A DNA stretch of 10,261 bases from an uncultured Blautia sp. (GCA_946629475.1 CAMOXX010000088.1:1-10261), one strand, 5' to 3'; counted from the stretch's first letter, positions 1 through 6,964 are shown. Notes: generated by a model from the sequence alone, not told the origin. Program-made: numbers and translations.

Positions 1-37
1 TAATAATCCCTGATTTCACAGCTCTTTTTCAGGCTTT

Positions 38-463
38 TTATGCTAATTTTGCGCCGAGTTCGCGGCAGGCAGCCAGGCCGTCGTCATCCGGTGTGTTGTT
101 TACGATCAGTCCCTCATCGGTCAGAAGCTCTGCACCGGCCTCTTTGGCTCTGTCGTACCAGGTGCGCATCCACTCGCCATCGCCCCAGTCGTAGGATCCG
201 AACAGAACCAGTTTTTTGCCGGAAAGCTTGCCTTCCAGATCAGAGAAGAACGGTTCCATTTCGCTGTCTTCCAGCTCTTCAGCTCCCATTGCCGGGCAGC
301 CGAGTGCGAGAACATCATATGCAAGAGCGTCGTCTGCGGAGATATTTGCTACTTCTATGAGCTCCACTTCCGCGCCGGCTGCTTTTGCGCCTTCGGCGAC
401 CGCCTGTGCCATAGCTTCTGTGTTGCCGGTGGAAGACCAATAGATTACTGCTGCTTTGCTCAT
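38..463 (-). CDS. Short-chain flavodoxin (FMN electron carrier)
   Basis: A 141-residue flavodoxin, the usual length for the short-chain class. It is a soluble cytoplasmic one- or two-electron carrier that can replace ferredoxin when iron is scarce. The FMN phosphate loop SSTGNT is at residues 10-15, directly after the first beta strand. The 60s loop, with GCPAMG at 55-60 and an acidic stretch after it, and the 90s loop FGSYDWGDGEW at 88-98 supply the residues that flank the flavin ring. A strong ribosome binding site (AAGGAGGAAAG) precedes the ATG. The gene lies 67 bases downstream of the DUF3793 gene on the same strand with no terminator or obvious promoter between, so the two are probably co-transcribed. 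Control by the paired operators upstream of DUF3793 would fit an iron-responsive flavodoxin. That regulatory link is inference; the family call is secure. Confidence 0.95.
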   Translation of the reverse strand: MSKAAVIYWSSTGNTEAMAQAVAEGAKAAGAEVELIEVANISADDALAYDVLALGCPAMGAEELEDSEMEPFFSDLEGKLSGKKLVLFGSYDWGDGEWMRTWYDRAKEAGAELLTDEGLIVNNTPDDDGLAACRELGAKLA

Positions 464-530
464 TTTTTTTCTTTCCTCCTTAGAATAAATGATGCCAGTG
501 CAAAATGACTTTTACAGAGTGGTCTGTATT

Positions 531-1139
531 TTATGCCACGACAGCCTGACAGCCGTTGTGTATGTCCTTTGCCATCCGAAGAACTGAGATTCCGGCCGCC
601 CTGCGTTCGTTCATGTACGCCCGGCAGCGGTCATATACCGCAAACGTTCTCCTGGCCCGGGCTACATCTCCATACACCTTCCAGTACCCGCAGTATTTGC
701 ACTCCGCGCCTTTATGCAGGCAGAAGCCGATTACATCCTCCGCGGGATATCCCAGGAAAACTCCCATCTCATGAGGAAGTCCCCGGTCGGATTCGTACCG
801 CTCCTTCAAATGGGCGATCATCCGGCTGACCGGCCACGCGCTGTCGTATCCGCAGTTTTCCAGAATATGCATGGAATCCTTCTGCCGGAGACAGTTCTGC
901 AGCAGATCAGGCCGGTAAAACAGTACCAGATAATGCTTCCGGCATCCGCATATCACTTTCATATGAATTTGATAATGCTTCAGCTGTTCTTCATACTCTG
1001 CAAGCAGTTCCTCGATGCCGGGACTGTTCTGGCAAGTGCTTTCCTGCTTTGAAAAGGATACAAGATTCGCGGGCTTTGCCCCGCATAATGTGGGTGCGCA
1101 GCGGTCACAGATAATGGCTTCAAACTGAAGTCGGGTCAT
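531..1139 (-). CDS. DUF3793 family protein
   Basis: A 202-residue soluble protein matching the DUF3793 family as I remember it: the N-terminal block CAPTLCGAKPANL at residues 14-26, a YRPDLL segment at 75-80, LPHEMGVFLGYPAEDV at 121-136 and CGYWKVYGD at 150-158. The biochemical role of the family is unknown. It has many cysteines (for example C11, C14, C19, C64, C66, C147, C150), some inside the conserved blocks, so metal or cofactor binding is possible but unproven. No signal peptide or membrane segment is visible. The ATG at 1139 has AAAGGAG seven bases upstream. The gene is first in a unit with the downstream flavodoxin and is driven by a near-consensus promoter with two operator copies. 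Members of this family are often seen beside flavodoxin and ferrous-iron transport genes in clostridia (recollection, not checked), which suggests a job in iron or redox homeostasis. Confidence 0.88.
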   Translation of the reverse strand: MTRLQFEAIICDRCAPTLCGAKPANLVSFSKQESTCQNSPGIEELLAEYEEQLKHYQIHMKVICGCRKHYLVLFYRPDLLQNCLRQKDSMHILENCGYDSAWPVSRMIAHLKERYESDRGLPHEMGVFLGYPAEDVIGFCLHKGAECKYCGYWKVYGDVARARRTFAVYDRCRAYMNERRAAGISVLRMAKDIHNGCQAVVA

Positions 1140-1146
1140 TTATACA

Positions 1147-1153
1147 CTCCTTT
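1147..1153 (-). promoter_or_regulatory. Ribosome binding site of the DUF3793 gene
   Basis: AAAGGAG on the minus strand, seven bases from the ATG at 1139. It abuts the downstream operator copy (1154-1171), so a bound repressor would sit immediately before it on the DNA. Confidence 0.8.
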
Positions 1154-1171
1154 AGTTAACGATATCTAACT
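1154..1171. promoter_or_regulatory. Operator copy 1 (DtxR-like inverted repeat)
   Basis: Imperfect palindrome AGTTAACGATATCTAACT. The outer arms pair perfectly (six bases each if 1153 and 1172 are included). It matches the reverse complement of 1194-1211 at 16 of 18 positions. It lies just after the predicted transcription start of the DUF3793 unit, a typical roadblock or occlusion site. The GTTA...TAAC half-sites resemble operators of the DtxR/IdeR metal-dependent repressors, but the regulator is not in the window. Confidence 0.65.
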
Positions 1172-1180
1172 ACAGGTCAG

Positions 1181-1209
1181 ATAATAACACGGAAGTTAGA
1201 TATTGTCAA
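1181..1209 (-). promoter_or_regulatory. Promoter of the DUF3793-flavodoxin unit
   Basis: Read on the minus strand, TTGACA (1209-1204) is separated by exactly 17 bases from TATTAT (1186-1181), a near-perfect sigma-A promoter. Transcription would start near 1174, giving a leader of about 35 bases. The -35 box lies inside operator copy 2, so repressor binding should exclude RNA polymerase. Confidence 0.85.
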
Positions 1210-1211
1210 CT
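1194..1211. promoter_or_regulatory. Operator copy 2, overlapping the -35 box
   Basis: Second copy of the operator, in reverse orientation relative to 1154-1171 and identical to it at 16 of 18 positions. The two copies are centred 40 bp apart, close to four helical turns, so two repressor dimers could bind the same face of the DNA. It covers the TTGACA -35 element and ends two bases from the stop codon of the preceding gene. Confidence 0.65.
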
Positions 1212-1212
1212 A

Positions 1213-1953
1213 TTAAAAATGCGAACAGCGGGCAGTTTTACGCACTGCTTTTACTGTCCTGAGCACCAGACGGCTGATCAGGTATACCAGCAGGGTCATC
1301 AGGAGAATCATATAAAACACACCGATTCCGATGGTTGAAAAATCGATGGTTTCCGGGCGGAACCCAAACCACCCGGCCGGAGAGTTGTAATTCAGGAAGG
1401 AATATGGCGCCGTCATTCCATCCTCAAGACCGCCCCAGCGCCAGCGGAATCCAAAAGCGCCGAGCGTCAGAATGAAGAGCAGGTAGGCGAGCGGCGGTAC
1501 CAGACCTGACACCGGCGAAACCGTTTCCCACGCAAAATCCCTGTCATTGACCAGAAAATCTGCCGCCATCAGAAGAGGTGTAATCACATGCATGCACAGG
1601 CTGGCGCAGTGATCCTCCAGATAGGCCGAGATAAACCCGCCTGGTGTGAGCGGAGCCAGGATGCAGAGATATACAAGGAATGTGATAATGATGGATACCA
1701 CTGCCATATATTTTAAAATGTACAGCCATCGCGGGTATTCTGTCTCGCCGGAGTCATGCCCTGGCTGACTGCCGGCAGAGTCTCTCTTTTTCCCCGGAAA
1801 AGCTGTATAAGCAAGCTGAAGGGATACCGCCGCTGCGGAGAACAGATTGGAAAGCTGTGTAAAAAAAGTAAAACCGATGGGCCAGTGGATCATCATTATG
1901 ACTGCATACACAACCGAAACCAGGATCAGTATCTTAAAAATGCTTTTTTTCAT
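1213..1953 (-). CDS. Pr6Pr-like six-helix membrane protein
   Basis: A 246-residue integral membrane protein resembling the Pr6Pr family (distantly related to FAR-17a/AIG1-like proteins), whose function is unknown. Six hydrophobic helices are visible at about residues 5-23, 29-51, 79-100, 113-133, 150-167 and 207-232. Family-like blocks are FFTQLSNL at 30-37, HVITPLLMAADFL at 122-134 and YSFLNYN at 184-190. A charged loop rich in Gly, Ser, Asp and Glu at about 54-75 separates helices 2 and 3. I chose the ATG at 1953 because GGAG lies 12 bases upstream and because the hydrophobic N-terminus starts there; the open frame runs to 2112, but that part lies deep inside nagA and has no ribosome site. 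The start overlaps the end of nagA by 20 bases, which suggests translational coupling. No terminator separates its stop codon from the next promoter. Confidence 0.78.
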   Translation of the reverse strand: MKKSIFKILILVSVVYAVIMMIHWPIGFTFFTQLSNLFSAAAVSLQLAYTAFPGKKRDSAGSQPGHDSGETEYPRWLYILKYMAVVSIIITFLVYLCILAPLTPGGFISAYLEDHCASLCMHVITPLLMAADFLVNDRDFAWETVSPVSGLVPPLAYLLFILTLGAFGFRWRWGGLEDGMTAPYSFLNYNSPAGWFGFRPETIDFSTIGIGVFYMILLMTLLVYLISRLVLRTVKAVRKTARCSHF

Positions 1954-3139
1954 TATGCCGCACTTCTCCATGAAAGATGATGGTATGTATATTGAGGCTG
2001 CTGTCCACCAGCAGCAGGTCCGCGCATTTGCCGGGAGCAATACTGCCGCACACGGAATCCAGACCGGAAGCCCGGGCCGGATTGACTGTTGCGCATCGTA
2101 TGGCATCTCCAAGCGGTATTTCCATTTTCAGAACGGCTGTCCTCAGACAGTCCATCAGGTTCGTTACACTGCCGGCAATGGTGCCGTCGGAGAGCGTTGC
2201 CCGGTTTCCTCTGACGGTCACGGCCTGACCTCCGAGCGTGTATTCTCCGTCCGCCAGCCCTGCAGCCATCATGCTGTCGCTGATGAGGCAGATCCTGTCA
2301 CAGCCGAACAGACGGAAGGCTGCCCTCACGGCCGACGGGTGAATGTGCACCCCATCGCAGATCATCTCCGCAAAAACACCTGCGTTCTCTGAGGCAGCCC
2401 CGATGACGCCCGGTGCCCGGTGAGTAAAGGGGGGCATAGCGTTAAAAAGATGCGTCAGGTGTACGGCTCCATTATGATAGGCCTGTATGGCCGTCTCATA
2501 ATCTGCATTCGTGTGTGCGAGGGATATATGCACCTCATCCTTCAGCTGACGGATGAAATCCATGGCTCCGTCGAGCTCCGGCGCAATATCGCAGAAGCGG
2601 ATCAGGCCATCGGCTTTTTCCTGGAGCCTTCGGAACATTCGTACATCCGGTGGTATAATATAGGAAGGATTCTGGGCGCCTTTTTTCTCCGGAGAAATAA
2701 ACGGACCTTCCATGTTGATTCCACGGAGGCAGGCACCGGAGAAGCGCTTCTCTGATGAAAAAGCTCTGCCGCATTCCTCCTGTTTCCATACATACCGGGC
2801 AGCATTTTCCATGATTTTTCCGAGGGTTTCCTCCGGGAGTGTCATGGTTGCCGGGACGATCGAGGTGATGCCGCAGTTCAGCTCATACTCCGCGATATGC
2901 CGGACGGCCTCCTCAGTTCCGTCACAGAAGTCGTAACCTGCACAGCCGTGAAAATGAATGTCCACCAGACCCGGAATTGCCAGAAGCCCCCCGGCATCTA
3001 TGATTTCCGCCGGTTCTTCCCGACTGTTTTCTTCATCTGCCGGAACAAATATACCGTCCCGGATATGAATTTCCTTGTCTTCAAAAGATCCATCCTCCTG
3101 AAATACCGAGGCATTTCGAATTACCAGTGCTTTTCCCAT
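1934..3139 (-). CDS. nagA: N-acetylglucosamine-6-phosphate deacetylase
   Basis: A 401-residue amidohydrolase that removes acetate from GlcNAc-6-phosphate to give glucosamine-6-phosphate in amino-sugar catabolism and cell-wall recycling, in the cytoplasm. Metal ligands and signature blocks are all present: HFHG at 62-65, the glutamate of INMEGPF (E144), H209 in AHTNAD, H230 in THLFNAM, H240 in HRAPGV, and the catalytic aspartate D288 in ISDSMMAAG. The C-terminal GSIAPGKCADLLLVD (366-380) is the usual return strand of the small beta domain. Length is normal for the family. The ATG at 3139 has GGAG eight bases upstream. No nagB or transporter is visible in the window; the only partner is the overlapping membrane protein downstream. 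A region of nested inverted repeats lies upstream (3161-3220). The clear promoter in that gap points the other way, and I did not find a convincing one for nagA. Confidence 0.96.
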   Translation of the reverse strand: MGKALVIRNASVFQEDGSFEDKEIHIRDGIFVPADEENSREEPAEIIDAGGLLAIPGLVDIHFHGCAGYDFCDGTEEAVRHIAEYELNCGITSIVPATMTLPEETLGKIMENAARYVWKQEECGRAFSSEKRFSGACLRGINMEGPFISPEKKGAQNPSYIIPPDVRMFRRLQEKADGLIRFCDIAPELDGAMDFIRQLKDEVHISLAHTNADYETAIQAYHNGAVHLTHLFNAMPPFTHRAPGVIGAASENAGVFAEMICDGVHIHPSAVRAAFRLFGCDRICLISDSMMAAGLADGEYTLGGQAVTVRGNRATLSDGTIAGSVTNLMDCLRTAVLKMEIPLGDAIRCATVNPARASGLDSVCGSIAPGKCADLLLVDSSLNIHTIIFHGEVRHNEKKHF

Positions 3140-3160
3140 ATTTATTACTCCATCCTTTAT

Positions 3161-3220
3161 CTGTTTTGCGGTATCTGTTCAGCAACCTGTGAACAGCCAC
3201 AGTTTTTCTTTACAAAACAG
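3161..3220. repeat. Nested inverted repeats between nagA and the rluA-like gene
   Basis: Three overlapping dyads are visible. CTGTTTTG (3161-3168) pairs with CAAAACAG (3213-3220). CTGTTCA (3175-3181) pairs with TGAACAG (3190-3196) around an 8-base loop. CTGTG (3187-3191) pairs with CACAG (3198-3202). The last two cannot form together. The block lies upstream of nagA and overlaps the -35 region of the rightward promoter, so it could be an operator cluster or an mRNA leader structure. No known operator was recognised. Confidence 0.5.
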
Positions 3221-3237
3221 GCAGTTAAAAATATAAT
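3209..3237 (+). promoter_or_regulatory. Promoter of the pseudouridine synthase gene
   Basis: TTTACA (3209-3214), a 17-base spacer, then a perfect TATAAT (3232-3237). The start point would be near 3244, giving a leader of about 75 bases that contains the small GGGG-TGTA-CCCC dyad at about 3280-3291. Confidence 0.75.
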
Positions 3238-3318
3238 GCTTACTGAACCCGCGCAAGGCTGTTTGTGGGTGAAAGGGCTTGGGGTGTACCCCGACAATAC
3301 TTTAACGTGAGGCCGTAT

Positions 3319-4203
3319 ATGAATCGCATCATCAGCTATACCATTACCGAAAAAGATGAAAACCGCATTGCAGCGCGTTTTCTTCGGGGACTTGGGTTTT
3401 CCCGCCGGAATCTTTCCTGGCTGAAAACCGATCCCGAGGGAGTGGCCCTGAACGGACAGGGCGTACACCTGAACGCGCGGCTGCATGCAGGGGATCATCT
3501 CACTGTGAAAATCAGGGAGGATGAAACGTCCTCCCTTGTTCCGGTTCCCCTCGCTTTTGATATTCTTTATGAAGATGAGGATCTTCTTGTAGTGTGCAAG
3601 CCTGCCGGCATGCCGCTTCATCCATCCTTCCAGAATACAGACAATACCCTGGCAAATGCTTTGACATGGTACTTTTTACAGAAACAGGAGCCTTTTGTGT
3701 TCCGCTGCAGCAACCGTCTGGACCGGGATACCTCCGGCCTGACCATTGTGTCAAAGCATCGGATCGCTGCTTCGATGCTGTCTGAGATGGGGGTCCGACG
3801 GGAGATCCACCGGGAATACCTTGCGATCGTACGCGGGCAGGTCACTCCTCCCTGCGGCACGATCGATGCCCCGATCGGGAGGGCCGAAGATTCCATCATT
3901 TCGAGGCGGATCGATTTTGATCATGGAGAATCCGCCGTAACGCACTACCGGGTTATTCGTGAGGCGAACGGCCTCAGCCTGGTGTCCCTGGTCCTGGAGA
4001 CCGGCCGCACCCATCAGATCCGGGTTCATATGAAGCATCTGGGGTACCCGCTTCTTGGAGATCATCTGTACAATCCGGAAGACCGGTCCCTGATCGCGAG
4101 GCAGGCTCTGCATGCCCATCGCCTGCGCTTTGTCCATCCTCTCACAGGGACACCTATGGATTTTACCTCCCCGCTTCCGAAGGACATGGCAGACCTTCTT
4201 TGA
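3319..4203 (+). CDS. RluA-family 23S rRNA/tRNA pseudouridine synthase
   Basis: A 294-residue RluA/RluD-type synthase, which isomerises specific uridines in structured RNA to pseudouridine in the cytoplasm. An S4-like N-terminal part covers about residues 1-70. The catalytic domain follows, with the family motif NRLDRDTSGL at 132-141; D135 is the catalytic aspartate. Other conserved blocks are LLVVCKPAGMPLHPS at 89-103, LETGRTHQIRVHMKHLGYPLLGD at 226-248, where the Arg and His contact substrate, and HAHRLRFVHP at 265-274. The open frame can be extended to a GTG at 3265, but I prefer the ATG at 3319: it has GAGG six bases upstream, and relatives that I recall begin with an MNRI-S-Y-like sequence. 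The RNA target cannot be read from sequence. It converges with the debranching enzyme gene, with 21 bases between stop codons. Confidence 0.93.
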   Translation: MNRIISYTITEKDENRIAARFLRGLGFSRRNLSWLKTDPEGVALNGQGVHLNARLHAGDHLTVKIREDETSSLVPVPLAFDILYEDEDLLVVCKPAGMPLHPSFQNTDNTLANALTWYFLQKQEPFVFRCSNRLDRDTSGLTIVSKHRIAASMLSEMGVRREIHREYLAIVRGQVTPPCGTIDAPIGRAEDSIISRRIDFDHGESAVTHYRVIREANGLSLVSLVLETGRTHQIRVHMKHLGYPLLGDHLYNPEDRSLIARQALHAHRLRFVHPLTGTPMDFTSPLPKDMADLL

Positions 4204-4224
4204 ATGCCTCCGGCGTGACGGATT

Positions 4225-6312
4225 TTACTGTCCAATAAGCACCGCTGTTGTCCTCGGTCCCAGCTCAATTCTGTCCTGATGCTGCGCAGGGGGGAGGTGC
4301 TCCGGGTCCTGAAAATCGCTGTAAGCTTCCGCAGCGAGATACCACCGCATGTTTTCGGGCAGGGCAGGAAGGCCGTAGGTGTGGGTTTCCCAGTGGGCGT
4401 TTACCGCTATATACAGGAAGCAGTCTCTTTCTGTCCCGAATTTTTCATGATCCTCCGCATACAGATATCCGAAGCAGAGATTATCGGCGCCTTCATCAAG
4501 CTGCCAGGCATTGGTGCTGTGGAACGAAAGCTCCGGATAACCGGTCCCGTTTTTTCCGTAATAAAACTCTTCGGACCGCAGTACCGGATGCTCCTTTCTC
4601 AGACGGATCAGTCCCCTGACATACCGGAACAGATCCTCATGGCGCGGAAGGCTGTCCCAGTCCAGGTAGGAGATCTCATTGTCCTGACAGTAGGCATTGT
4701 TGTTGCCTTTCTGAGTGTTGGCAAATTCATCCCCTGACAAAAGCATGGGGACTCCTCTGCTGGTCATCAGAATTGTCAGCGCGTTCTTCATCAGCCGGTA
4801 CCGGAGGCTGAGGATTGCCGGATCATCCGTATCCCCTTCCACCCCGCAGTTCCAGCTGTTGTTGTCATTGGCCCCGTCGCGGTTCCCTTCCCCATTCATC
4901 TCATTATGTTTTTCATTATAAGAAAAAAGGTCGTACAGCGTAAATCCATCGTGGCATGTGATAAAATTGATGGATGCCGCCGCGGATCGTTCATCGTAAA
5001 GATCCGGTGAGCCTTTAATGCGGAGATACATTTCCGGAGCCGCCTCCGCACCGCCCTTGATAAACCGCCGCAGGCAGTCCCGGTATCGGCCGTTCCATTC
5101 GGCCCATCTGTTCCAGGAAGAAAAGCATCCCACCTGGTAGAGCCCGCCGGCGTCCCAGGCTTCTGCGATCAGCTTTGTCTTACCAAGCACGGCGTCATGC
5201 GCAAGAAGATCCAGAAGCGGCGGCGAGACCATCGGAACGCCATTTTCATCCCGGGAAAGGACGGATGCCAGATCGAACCGGAATCCATCGATATGGCAGG
5301 CCGAAACCCAGTACCTGAGACAGTCCAGAATAAAATTCCGGACAACCGCGTTGTTGCAGTTCATGGTATTGCCGCATCCGCTGAAATTATAGTAGCTGCC
5401 GCCCGGATCCATCAGATAGTATGTGCTGTTGTCAATCCCCCGGAACGAAATGTACTGACCTCCGTCCCCTCCTTCACCTGTATGGTTGAAAACCACATCG
5501 AGGATCACTTCTATCCCGTTTTCATGAAGCTTTTTCACCATGTTCTTGAATTCATCCACCTCCAGCCCGTACGGAGCGGACCGGGCATAGGCGGCGTTTG
5601 GAGCAAAAAAGCCGATCGTAGCGTATCCCCAGTAATTGTACAGCTGTCTGCCGTCAAAAGTCCTGTCGTTTTCAAATTCATCAAACGCAAACACAGGCAT
5701 CAGCTCGACACAGTTGACCCCGAGCTCCTTCAGGTATGGAATTTTCTCGATGATCCCTGCAAACGTTCCTTTGTGCCTGGCTCCGCTGGACGGATCATTT
5801 GTGAATGAGCGGACATGAAGCTCATAGATCACAAGATCCCCGGAAGGCTTCTCCAGGGGATGATCCCCCTCCCACGCGTAGTCCTCCCGGATGATCTGCC
5901 CCCTGTGCTGAAAAAGACTGCTCTTGTCCGGCTTCTTTCCCCACACGGTTCTGCCGGAGACCGATTTTGCGTACGGATCCAGAAGCACATGTTTCCGGTC
6001 AAAGACAAGCCCTTTTTCCGGATTCCAGGGTCCGTCAAACCGGTACCCGTACTCTGTGGTTTCTACATTAAGGCCGAAAACCATCATGGAATACACATTA
6101 CCGATGCGAAACTCCTCGGGAAAAGGAATCTCAACAAAGGGTTCTTCTTCCCCGTGATGGTAGAGCACCAGTGTGCAGGAGGTGGCTTCTTTCGAAAAAA
6201 CACTGAAGTTTACTCCATCCTCCACAATAGTCGCGCCGAATGGAAATACCCTGCCGATCCGGTAACGGAATCCCTTATATATATCTGTAGGAAAGCTGTC
6301 GATCAGTCTCAT
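4225..6312 (-). CDS. glgX: Glycogen debranching enzyme, GlgX/isoamylase type (GH13)
   Basis: A 695-residue glycoside hydrolase that cleaves alpha-1,6 branch points of glycogen or limit dextrins. An N-terminal CBM48-type beta domain (about residues 15-125) precedes the GH13 barrel. All four GH13 regions are intact: DVVFNH (272-277), GFRFDLASVL with nucleophile D347, IAEAWD with acid/base E384, and CHDG with D455. A C-terminal beta domain ends the protein. The length fits GlgX/TreX-like enzymes. I start at 6312 rather than 6336 because AGGAGG lies six bases before this ATG and would otherwise be inside the coding sequence. The rest of the glycogen pathway is not in the window, so storage-glycogen turnover is assumed from the family. 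No signal peptide is seen, consistent with an intracellular enzyme. Confidence 0.95.
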   Translation of the reverse strand: MRLIDSFPTDIYKGFRYRIGRVFPFGATIVEDGVNFSVFSKEATSCTLVLYHHGEEEPFVEIPFPEEFRIGNVYSMMVFGLNVETTEYGYRFDGPWNPEKGLVFDRKHVLLDPYAKSVSGRTVWGKKPDKSSLFQHRGQIIREDYAWEGDHPLEKPSGDLVIYELHVRSFTNDPSSGARHKGTFAGIIEKIPYLKELGVNCVELMPVFAFDEFENDRTFDGRQLYNYWGYATIGFFAPNAAYARSAPYGLEVDEFKNMVKKLHENGIEVILDVVFNHTGEGGDGGQYISFRGIDNSTYYLMDPGGSYYNFSGCGNTMNCNNAVVRNFILDCLRYWVSACHIDGFRFDLASVLSRDENGVPMVSPPLLDLLAHDAVLGKTKLIAEAWDAGGLYQVGCFSSWNRWAEWNGRYRDCLRRFIKGGAEAAPEMYLRIKGSPDLYDERSAAASINFITCHDGFTLYDLFSYNEKHNEMNGEGNRDGANDNNSWNCGVEGDTDDPAILSLRYRLMKNALTILMTSRGVPMLLSGDEFANTQKGNNNAYCQDNEISYLDWDSLPRHEDLFRYVRGLIRLRKEHPVLRSEEFYYGKNGTGYPELSFHSTNAWQLDEGADNLCFGYLYAEDHEKFGTERDCFLYIAVNAHWETHTYGLPALPENMRWYLAAEAYSDFQDPEHLPPAQHQDRIELGPRTTAVLIGQ

Positions 6313-6318
6313 TTTATG

Positions 6319-6324
6319 CCTCCT
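6319..6324 (-). promoter_or_regulatory. Ribosome binding site that fixes the glgX start
   Basis: Perfect AGGAGG on the minus strand, six bases before the ATG at 6312. It rules out the in-frame ATG at 6336. Confidence 0.88.
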
Positions 6325-6357
6325 GCACCTTCTCAAAAACTATCGGGTGTCAATCCA

Positions 6358-6366
6358 AGTATATCA
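6358..6366 (-). promoter_or_regulatory. Extended -10 promoter of glgX
   Basis: On the minus strand TGATATACT is an extended -10 element (TGnTATAAT type). There is no good -35 box at the right distance. Transcription would start near 6351, giving a leader of about 40 bases. The same nine bases occur upstream of the arsR-type gene at 10180-10188. Confidence 0.5.
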
Positions 6367-6407
6367 TAAAGAAGATTTGCGTGACAGGTTTTTTGCACCC
6401 GGAACCG

Positions 6408-6460
6408 CGTGTTTCACACGAATTACATATTCTGAACATTCAATGTTCACGAATTTCACG
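6408..6460. promoter_or_regulatory. Dyad-rich control region between glgX and the VTC remnant
   Basis: The 208-base gap 6313-6520 holds a perfect 17-base palindrome TGAACATTCAATGTTCA (6433-6449), a CGTGT-TTC-ACACG dyad (6408-6420), and a loosely repeated TTCAC..GAATT element on both sides of the palindrome (about 6413-6424 and 6447-6456). This suggests operator sites for an unknown regulator, serving glgX or the former VTC operon. No convincing rightward promoter was found. Confidence 0.45.
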
Positions 6461-6520
6461 TAAAGTGACTGCCATAAACCCAATCAGCCCTGGCAAAGGC
6501 AGGAAAGGCGGTACATCATT

Positions 6521-6964
6521 ATGGAAAGAAAGGTCCGAATGCTCCGTGCACCGGATGTACATTTCAGGCACGAGTGGAAGCATGAGATCAACGCATGCGA
6601 CAGTGTGATCATTCAGCAGCGCCTGAAAGCGGTGGCGAAGCCTGATCCGAACGCGGTCGGCGGAAAATACCGGATCCGTTTTTATAATGATGACACGTCC
6701 TTCATCCATCTCGAGAAAAAAAGCAAGATGAACGGGCTCTGCAGCAAGGAAAGCGCACTTCTGACAGTGGACGAAGCACAACGCCTGGCAGACGATGACC
6801 TTTCATGGATGCAGTACAGTCCGGAGCCGCTGGTGCAGGAGCTTTACTCCAAATGGAAACGACGCGGACGGCATCGATTCCAATGGAGATATTGTGATCG
6901 ACGGAGGAAATGTTCTTGTAAGCCTCGGTGGAAAAGGAAACAATGCATTGGACTACGGCAGTGA
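6521..6964 (+). pseudogene. VTC-domain (polyphosphate polymerase-like) gene remnant
   Basis: The first part (about 6521-6853) encodes the N-terminal half of a bacterial VTC-domain protein: FRHEWKHEI near residue 15, then GGKYRIR, FYNDDTSFIHLEKKSK and NGLCSKESA, and PLVQELYSK near residue 110. VTC domains make polyphosphate from nucleotide triphosphate; bacterial copies often sit with DUF4956 and CotH-like genes in surface or polymer operons. Two defects are visible. In intact relatives as I recall them, a strand such as SLYFDN and about 25-30 residues separate two RIR motifs; here a single RIR (6671-6679) runs straight into FYNDD, an in-frame internal deletion. After the lysine codon at 6851-6853 the frame enters an unrelated gene and gives a basic nonsense tail to 6964. 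The C-terminal half of the tunnel domain is missing, so no active enzyme is expected. A weak AAAGGCGG ribosome site precedes the ATG. Confidence 0.8.

Noticed and set aside
9..33. Terminator downstream of the flavodoxin gene
   Set aside because: CCTGA/TCAGG gives only five pairs around a 15-base loop and there is no T-run on the transcript side.
1954..2112. N-terminal extension of the Pr6Pr-like protein to a start at 2112
   Set aside because: The extra 53 residues lie inside nagA, have no ribosome site and precede a clean hydrophobic N-terminus. The start at 1953 has GGAG upstream.
3265..3318. GTG start adding 18 residues to the pseudouridine synthase
   Set aside because: The ATG at 3319 has a better-placed ribosome site and fits the family N-terminus; the upstream part reads as leader sequence.
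4204..4226. Terminator between the convergent pseudouridine synthase and glgX genes
   Set aside because: Only a four-base TCCG/CGGA stem before TTTT is present, too weak to call.
6434..6448. Possible LexA (SOS) box GAAC...GTTC
   Set aside because: The Firmicutes LexA site has four bases between GAAC and GTTC; here there are seven, and neither neighbour is a DNA-damage gene.
6795..6964. Programmed frameshift joining the two overlapping frames into one protein
   Set aside because: The two frames match different protein families and homology changes abruptly with no slippery sequence, so a deletion junction is the simpler explanation.
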